Shown: positions 57,543 to 64,000 of the stretch, in pieces
Layout of the letters: the number at the start of each line of letters is the position of its first letter
How positions within the stretch are numbered: the first letter of the stretch is position 1
Origin: Megaleporinus macrocephalus
Taxonomy: Eukaryota; Chordata; Actinopteri; Characiformes; Anostomidae
Assembly (NCBI GenBank): GCA_021613375.1
Contig: CM038704.1
Span: 32,426,582-32,490,581 of the forward strand
DNA length: 64,000 nucleotides
Direction: 5' to 3'
The notes under the pieces: model-generated
Databases searched by the model: none
Told to the model about the DNA's origin: nothing
Seen by the model: the letters and a program-made list of their open reading frames with translations, nothing else
Made by a program: the position numbers and the translations under genes

Positions 57543-58799
57543 CAGGGGTTGGACAATGAAACTGAAACACCTGTCATTTTAGTGTGGGAGGTTTCTTGGC
57601 TAAATTGGACCAGTCTGATGGCCAATCTTCATTAATTGCACATTGCACCAGTAAGAGCAGAGTGTTAAGGTTCAATTAGCAGGTAAGAGCACAGTTTTGC
57701 TCAAAATATTGCAATGCACACAACATTATGGGAGACATACCAGAGTTCAAAAGAGGACAAATTGTTGGTGCACGTCTTGCTGACGCATCTGTGACCAAGA
57801 CAGCAAGTCTTTGTGATGTATCAAGGGCCACGGTATCCAGGGTAATGTCAGCATACCACCAAGAAGGACAAACCACATCCAACAGGATTAACTGTGGGTG
57901 CAAGAGGAAGCTGTCTGAAAGAGATGTTCGGGTGCTAACCTGGATTGTATCCAAAAAACATAAAACCTAAACATAAAACAGAAAACAGAAAAAAATGTGC
58001 GCCTCAACTGTCCTGTTTCCACCAGAACTGTCCGTCAGGAGCTCCACAGGGTCAATATACACGGCCGGGCTGCTATAGCCAAACCTTTGGTGCCAATGCC
58101 AAACGTTGGTTTCAATGGTGCAAGGAGCGCAAATATTGGGCTGTGGACAATGTGAAACATGTGTTTCTCTATGATGAATCCACCTTTACTTTTTTCCCCT
58201 CATCCGGGAGAGTTACGGTGTGGAGAATCCCCAAAGAAGCGTAGCACCCAGACTGTTGCATGCCCAGAGTGAAGCATGGGGGTGGATCAGTGATGGTTTG
58301 GGCTGCCATATCATGGCATTCCCTTGACCCAATACTTGTGCTAGATGGGCCCGTCACTGCCAAGGACTACCGAACCATTCTGGAGGACCATGTGCATCCA
58401 ATGGTTCAAACATTGTATCCTGAAGGTGGTGCCATGTATCAGGATGACAATGCACCAATACACACAGCAAGACTGGTAAAAGATTGCTTTGATGAACATA
58501 AAAGTAAACTTGAACATCTCCCATGGCCTGCAAAGTCACCAGATCTAAATATTATTGAGCCACTTTGGGGTGTTTTGGAGGAGCGAGTCAGGAAACGTTT
58601 TCCTCCACCAGCATCACTTAGTGACCTGGTCACTATCCTGCAAGAAAAATGGCTTAAAATCCCTTTGACCACTGTGCAGAACTTGTATATGTCATTCCCA
58701 AGATGAATTGGCGCTGTATTGACAAAGGAGGCCCTACACCACACTAATAAATGATTGTGGTCTAAAACCAGGTGTTTCCGTTTCATTGTCCAACCCCTC
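57543..58799 (+). mobile_element. Tc1/mariner element, near full length, 1257 bp
   Basis: The element is bounded by TA duplications (57541-57542, 58800-58801). The left end 'caggggttggacaatgaaac' continues for about 31 bases and matches the right end read inverted with two differences ('gaggggttggacaatgaaac'). It encloses one transposase gene in plus orientation with short untranslated ends, the normal Tc1 plan. The inner blocks 'agtgtgggag' (left) and 'ccacactaat' (right) extend the inverted repeat. High terminal identity suggests it is the youngest DNA transposon in the window. Confidence 0.95.
57728..58706 (+). pseudogene. Tc1/mariner transposase, DD36E-type spacing, frameshifted
   Basis: In an intact relative this cut-and-paste transposase would bind the element ends and move the element. 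The start MGDIPEFKRGQIVGARLADA opens a helix-turn-helix domain (residues about 1-60, 'TKTASLCDVSRATVSRVMSA'), followed by CKRKLSERDVRVL. The frame is lost near 57965, where an A-rich stretch is scrambled. It resumes in another frame at about 58015 (STRTVRQELHRVNIHGRAA) and shifts again before NAKRWFQWCKE. The catalytic part has the first Asp in YDEST (58173-58175), HGGGSVMVW, the second Asp in QDDNAP (58446-58448) and the Glu in NIIEPLW (58557-58559). This gives 90 and 36 intervening residues. An in-frame TAG lies at 58242-58244. About 325 residues in total would be normal for the family. Two frameshifts plus one stop make it inactive, although all three catalytic residues survive. Confidence 0.92.
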
Positions 58800-58801
58800 T
58801 A

Positions 58802-59535
58802 TATTATATATCAACAGCATCAACTGTGCTTTATCAAGATCAGTATGCACGGACACTGACTTCTTTTTCGAGCGACATGTTAAATTAGCACCGCAGACCA
58901 AACAGTGAAAATGCACTTTATGGCAAAATAAAAATGCCACTGTAAAAAAAAAAGAATAATAATTAAACTGGACTGGTTGGTCTTGTGAAACTTAAACTTA
59001 GAAAAGGGAATAGCGATAGTGTATATATATATATAATATAATAGTGATGTCTTTGGCCATGTCTTTAAGCAAACTAGCTGAGCAAAATGCACTGCTGTGC
59101 TCAGTACAGCAGTTAAAACAATGTAAATGTACCCACCCAGGAGTAAATAGAATAAGTTAAGTTTTGAAACATAACAATACAATTAAAAGCCTGTAGTCAA
59201 TACAATGTGAACAAAATATACCAAGGTTTGGTGTCTTCAACATTATTTTAAACATGACCAATAGGAAAACAATGATAAAACTTCATGAATACATATGAAA
59301 CCTGAAGTGTAATGTGTGCTGCATTTCGTGCTAAATGTGCTGTGTGAAAATTTCAAGTGCAGTGAAACCTCCTCACACCAACTCACAAAACACAAATGAA
59401 CTTTGTGGTAACAGCATGGTGGGAAGAATGCATGGTTGCTGGTAGAGTGGGATTTCACAGATTTTTTAGCCATGTTGTGCTGTAAAATCTCCATTGCAGC
59501 GAAGGCTATGCTTGGATCTCTAATCTTTGGCATCT
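58802..59535. other. No gene seen
   Basis: AT-rich DNA with a short (TA)n at about 59019-59034. Minus frames of 68 to 100 codons show no domain. Confidence 0.5.
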
Positions 59536-59734
59536 AGCTAAAGAAATACTCCAGTGTTTTTTAACCCAGCCTCTATATGCTGCACTAGCTTAGATTATTT
59601 GTGCGGTTTGAATTCAGAGGGCTTTCTATCCTTTTGTAAGCAAAGGAAAACTTGTCAGAATAACTGTTCATGGCAACTGACTATATGCTACAGATGTGCC
59701 AATAGCTTGATAAATGCAGGGAGTATTCTTTAAA
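59536..59734. mobile_element. MITE-like inverted-repeat element E, copy 2
   Basis: Left end 'ctaaagaaatactccagtgt' followed by 'ttttt', right end 'gggagtattctttaaa'. Matches the element at 2727-2957 at both ends. The interior is more diverged. Confidence 0.7.
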
Positions 59735-60146
59735 GCCCTGTGTAGCATAGAAATTTTCAATCTATAAGCATTAACAGAACACTAAAAACGTGTCTATAAC
59801 ATGAAACAGGGTGAACATGCTATTTAGTCATTATAATGCCTTAACTTATAATTAGTGAAAAAAACACACGTCTCAGTGTGTATTGGGGATGACATGACAT
59901 GATATCAGTGACCCAGATTATTACAGTTTTCAGTATGTTTGCAGAATCCCTCAATTACATAGTGAAACTCAACACAGTCCCGAAATAGCAAGAAATAACA
60001 CCTGCACGTCCACCCACTCAGCTGATTAACTAATAGATTTAGAAAAAACGTCTGATCTATTTGGACTGAGCAGCATGAGAAGCTTTGTAACTGTTGCAAC
60101 AGTTTGATTAATCTGGCCCATAAACCCTGGTACACTGATGCCCATA
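59735..60146. other. No gene seen
   Basis: AT-rich DNA. An 83-codon minus frame at 59905-60156 has no domain. Confidence 0.5.
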
Positions 60147-60720
60147 TAGCATCCATCCATTTTCTTAAGATGCTTAGTCCAGCTAGGGTCGCAGTTTCAG
60201 TAGGAAAAGGAGAGCAGCCCAGACAAACCTGTCCCCTACAACTTCCTTCAGCTCATTCTGGGGGGTTCCAAGCTATTTCTATGCCAATTTGGAGATATAA
60301 TCCCTACAATGGGTCCTATGACAACCACAAGCTCAAAGGTGAAATGTGTCACAGTTCCTTAAGGTGGTATTTCCACTGACCAACAATATTGTCATTTAAA
60401 AGATTAGTATAGCTTACTGAAGTAAAGCTAATCCAGCTGCTTCTGAGTTGTGGACGCTTGCCCAGAAAACTCTTTGAAGTCTTTTTCCATGGCCAAACAT
60501 TTTGCCATTTAGTACCTATTTGCTAGGACAGGGGTCTACTGAGCCATCCGGTCTCTAAAGTCATTGCAGCTTTTACAATAGAGATTTTGAACAGGATCCT
60601 TTGGGACTCTATGTCCCCAGGTCCCAGTCACAGGAGTCTATGCCACCATAGACCTCCATGCCATTACTCACTGCCAATAAGGCACAGCACTGGTCCCTCA
60701 TGCTAAACCCTGCGGATGGT
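60147..60720 (-). mobile_element. LINE relic (C-terminal/3' part), RTE/Rex3-like
   Basis: On the minus strand 'gggattatatctccaaattg' is followed by 'gaatgagctgaaggaagttg', 'tctgggctgctctcc' and the 3' end 'aaaatggatggatg'. Translated, these correspond to the family's conserved C-terminus (consensus like 'YISxLAWERLG...ELESV...WASLLRLLPPR'), now broken by stops. The terminal 'catccatccat' on the plus strand is the usual 3' end. The region further left in the element (60340-60720) is probably part of the same relic. Confidence 0.6.
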
Positions 60721-61344
60721 GGGTTCATACATTCTAAAACACCAAATTGAGTTATTTTAACAACTTAAGCTGTGTACTATATTGCTGGGTTAAATTAACA
60801 AAAGGTTTTTTTCTTTTTTATATTGCTAGTAAATGACTTTAATAACACTATATAATATAAACAGAAACCAAGCAAATTAGAAATTCAAATATGCATAAAA
60901 AAAGCTTACAACAAAAATTTAGAGATTTGTTATGTATAATATCTAGAACATCATAAATAGTATACACAATCCATGGAGTATAACATGCGAAATACTGCAA
61001 TACTCCATATATAAAACATATATCATAAAATAAATAGAGTAATATAAATAATACTTACTTATTAATATTTAAAATTACAGTTATTTATTACCATTTTACC
61101 TTTAATTAATATCAGAAAATGATAGCAAATAACTCTTCTCACAACTTAATTTTATTAACTATCCAGCTCGTTAGGTAGCTACTAAAAAAGTCACATTACT
61201 AGCACTTCTGCTGTGGTCTCTTTAAACGGGAAGGAAAGGAAATGAGGAACATTGAGATATCATGAAGTTATGTTACATGCATAACTGCGAAATAACATAA
61301 ATGTGACCCAACTTCACTAACATGTTTAAATAACCCAGCATTTT
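60721..61344. other. No gene seen
   Basis: Very AT-rich DNA separating two LINE-like fragments. Confidence 0.5.
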
Positions 61345-61650
61345 TTTGTATGTATGGTCCCCTCACATGGCCTTTTTGCTCTGAGCCTGACTGAGTTGCG
61401 TGGGCTGCCAGGCCACCATTATCTCCAGGGGTACCTGGCTCCAGGGGTTGGTACCAGTTAACCTCCCAGGCAGGATACACAATATACTTTGTCCTTTTTC
61501 CATAGGATCATGTTAGTTTGCATCTTCACTCCAGATCTGCAGTGGGAGACCCTACCAGGAGCATACTGTTCCTGATGACATAGCTCTGAAAATCCCTAGA
61601 CCACACAAGCTCTTCTGCTATTTTAAGGCCCCAATGTAGGAAAGGTGATG
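61345..61650 (-). mobile_element. LINE relic (5' part)
   Basis: On the minus strand 'cctgggaggttaactggtac', 'ggagataatggtggcctggc' and 'aggctcagagcaaaaaggcc' match the 5' part of a fish LINE as I remember it. 'ggaacagtatgctcctggta' then 'gggtctccca' is another family block. Reading frames are broken. The blocks are out of the usual order, so rearrangement or two copies is likely. Confidence 0.5.
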
Positions 61651-62651
61651 CCAATATAATACATTTCTGATATTAAAAGAGATTATGTCACAATATATCT
61701 CATACATTTTATATATAAAGTGCCTACACACATGTATTATGAATGATCACATATGGCATAAGAGTATGTTTTGATGTTCACAATTTTTATGGCATAATTC
61801 ATTTTTGTTTTCACATGGTGGGCATATCTGTACAATACTATATTCCCATATCCAAGCGTTTTACATTGTATAACTCCAAAATGTATATATGGGTGAACAC
61901 TGTGACAGAACCTACCTGATTTACAGTATGCCAGGGGAGCAGTGTCTAGCCTTGTTCTTCTAGTGTCTGTCTCAGTAGACATTAATCACTGCATTTCTTG
62001 GTCAATAAAGAAACAGCATTTTTTTTCCAAATTGAAATATGGTGTTCAATAAATAAATGCCATGCAGTATTTCATCTTTGTCATTTTTTCAATGAGTAAA
62101 ACCAGCAAATTCACCTGCTTCTGGCCAAACAGGTAATATTTAATAAACATTGATATGCATGGTATAAACATTTATATTTATGGAATGAATTCTTTTTGAA
62201 AGCCTTTATCTTTTCACTAGTAAAAACACCAGATATCATTAGAACAAATGTAAATAATCACAAATCTAATACAAAGTAACATAAATATCTTATTTTGAAA
62301 AAAGTACATAATATCTTCTGCTCCAGTTTGAAGAACAAAGTTTAGTTCCAGGAATTTATTCAATTCCTTCAGCAACAATCTTGATTTAGCTTAATGAGGT
62401 ACTGAGTGAAAGCATGTATTAAATGAGAACTGTAAATAATACTGGGTTGTTTCCACAAGGAAAAGCTTTGGAAAGGGTTAAATAAACACATTTACATATG
62501 TAAAATTACTTCTTGCTGTATTAATACTATTTGAATATTTAAAAAATAAAGTGTTTTGCTTAGCAAATAAAAGCTTCCTGTCTGGAAAGAATATCTTATA
62601 TATAATAATGTAATAATGTAATATAGCATGGACTTTGACATGTTTATTCCA
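61651..62651. other. No gene seen
   Basis: AT-rich unique-looking DNA. Confidence 0.5.
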
Positions 62652-62798
62652 TATATACACTATATTGGCAAAAGCATTAACTGGCAGATCTAAATAATTG
62701 AAATTAGGTGTTGATCACTTGCATGGCCACAGATGTATGAAACCAAGCACCTAGGCATGCAGACTTTTTCTACAAACATTTGTGAAAGAAAGGGTCGC
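62652..62798 (+). mobile_element. 5' end of a Tc1-like element, truncated
   Basis: The left end 'atatacactatattggcaaa' followed by 'agcatt' matches the end of a common teleost Tc1 family. 'gcacctaggcatgcagactt' and 'tacaaacatttgtgaaagaa' then 'agggtcgctct' follow, the region just before its transposase start. The element is cut exactly where the 41-base minisatellite begins. Confidence 0.6.
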
Positions 62799-62921
62799 TC
62801 TGAATATATGGAATAAAACTTGACAATTTAGAATAAAAGTCTGAATATATGGAATAAAACTTGAAAATATAAAATGAAAGTCTGAATATATGGAATGAAA
62901 CTTGAGAATATGGAATAAAAC
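62799..62921. repeat. 41-base minisatellite, three units
   Basis: Units start at 62799, 62840 and 62881 with 'tctgaatatatggaataaaa' (third unit 'tggaatgaaa'). Each continues 'cttga.aat' and 'aaataaaag'-like. Very high similarity between units. Confidence 0.95.
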
Positions 62922-63299
62922 CTGGCGTCATCACGGCGTTTTCCCCAATTGCATTTTCGATGTTCAGTACTACCGGTTATTAAAAAAAAACACACAAGCT
63001 TTTATTCGTACCGTATGTAACTACACACACAAAGACACGGCAGTCATAGCACTTTGACGTGTGCTCTCTCTAGTTCTCATGCCTCTCTAACCCGATTTGC
63101 ATTTCGTAGAAAATTAGCTTTTGCCAGGGTTTCGTGTTGGCGTTCTTTCTCATGTTATCTTTTGTCGTTTAAAAACCTCCAATCAGCGCTGGCTCTAACC
63201 TACGCCACGTCTGCTCCCTTGGCAACAGGAGTAATTAAAGTTGGCTGGCTTTTTCCCCTCCTTTTCTCCCTTCGCGTGAATACCGTTGGTGCTGCTACT
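62922..63299. other. CpG-containing flank of the tandem array
   Basis: Composition is more CpG-rich than the flanks ('ggcgtcatcacggcgttttc', 'ctacgccacgtctg'). A 98-codon plus frame at 63054-63350 has no domain. It may be a further, very diverged unit of the array that follows. Confidence 0.35.
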
Positions 63300-64000
63300 C
63301 GCAGGCACTCTAAGATGTGTTTAATTTTGGCGTATCGTCTACCTATTTAAATGTTGTCGCTAATGTTGTTCAGTGTATTTCTCTCCTGCCGTTTCTCTGG
63401 ATTAGGCCAATGCTGTTTAGTTTATTAAATCGGTAGGTCGCAGCAGTTTTTGACATTACTCCAATTCATTCTGCGCTCTGGCCTCTTTTGGCATTTCAGT
63501 AGTAATTAATAACAAGTGTTTAGTTCTGACTTCCTTATTAGAATGTTTTCATCCAAATATCGTCACTAGCGTTAATGAATGCATTCCTGTCACGCAGTTT
63601 TCTCTGTATTAAGCTTCGTTATATACTGTTCGGCTCATTAAAGTGGCAAGTCGTGGCGCTTTGCTCACTGAAACTGACATTTACAGCCGCTTTTGAGATC
63701 ATGCTCATTCTTCACTCTGGTCTCATTCTGGCTTTACAGTAGTAATTATAGTGCTACTATCTGTCGTAGACGTTGTCTTTGTATATTTAATTATCTGTTT
63801 CAGGCTTTGTATAGGATCACATTTAATACTACAAGATTCGTCTTGTTTTGCAGTTGTAGAGTCATTTTCTGCCACTCTACTGTATTCTAAAGTGTTATGC
63901 GCTTGAAAAAATCAAATTCCTTTGGCTTTCTTAGCCGCAGGTGCTCTAGTAAGAAGTGTTTAATTTGACTTATCTTATTAGAATGTTTTCGTCCAAATAT
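63300..64000. repeat. Diverged tandem array, units about 200-240 bases, open at right edge
   Basis: Recurrent landmarks: 'gtgttta' blocks at 63317, 63516 and 63956; 'cagtagtaatta' at 63497 and 63737; 'ttattagaatgttttc.tcc' then 'aaatat' at about 63536 and 63975; 'gcaggcactct' and 'gcaggtgctct' at 63301 and 63937. Spacings (199, 240, 439, 636) are near multiples of about 200-220. The DNA is T-rich with scattered CpG. The array continues beyond the window, so its nature (satellite, LINE 5' monomers, or other) is open. Confidence 0.7.

Noticed and set aside
57945..58244. Separate 99-codon gene
   Set aside because: It is the middle of the frameshifted transposase; its first third is out of frame and the rest matches the family.

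Overview
This 64-kb window is AT-rich, intron/intergenic-type DNA from a vertebrate, almost certainly a ray-finned fish. It contains teleost-type Tc1/mariner elements, tRNA-derived SINEs, L2-like LINE remnants, solo LTRs, MITE-like inverted repeats, and a palindromic 'foldback' repeat that I remember as common in otophysan fishes (characins, catfishes, knifefishes). The otophysan placement is an inference from memory. No operon-like or prokaryotic gene organisation is present. I found no complete host protein-coding gene: the longest open frames (up to about 150 codons) are transposase debris, LTR sequence, simple repeats or unrecognised.

Layout. 0-5 kb: an old dispersed repeat, a SINE, a 0.1-kb local duplication, a MITE, a long AT microsatellite and a CpG-rich island (about 3.76-4.90 kb) that is the best promoter candidate; splice-donor matches suggest minus-strand transcription. 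6.6-11 kb: a 1.5-kb repeat, a Tc1 transposase relic, a palindromic foldback element, a SINE, an AT microsatellite and a MITE. 14-22 kb: SINEs, LINE tails, a second Tc1 relic, GGCCCA-rich repeat DNA, a second small CpG-rich patch (19.60-19.86 kb) possibly linked to a minus-strand terminal exon with poly(A) signals (18.1-18.3 kb), and a SINE nested in an older inverted repeat. 22-32 kb: mostly unique DNA, a 0.7-kb purine-rich tract and a degenerate minisatellite. 32.46-33.01 kb: a well-bounded solo LTR with 5-bp target duplication. 34-50 kb: mostly unique DNA with a few repeats and an ATCT microsatellite. 50-64 kb: dense transposon DNA, including LINE pieces, a second copy of the 1.5-kb repeat, an old Tc1-like element carrying an ERV-like solo LTR, an adjacent nearly full-length Tc1/mariner element whose catalytic spacing reads DD36E, LINE relics, a 41-bp minisatellite and a diverged tandem array running off the right edge.

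The window mainly records layered insertions. Several can be ordered from the sequence: SINE into MITE, ERV-like LTR into Tc1-like element, and probably a retrotransposon 3' end into the 1.5-kb repeat. The transposase reading frames are broken, so nothing here looks autonomously active. Possible host function lies in the CpG-rich patches, a few exon-like intervals and stretches of unique, moderately GC-balanced sequence that could be conserved non-coding elements. None of these can be proven without comparison to other fish genomes.
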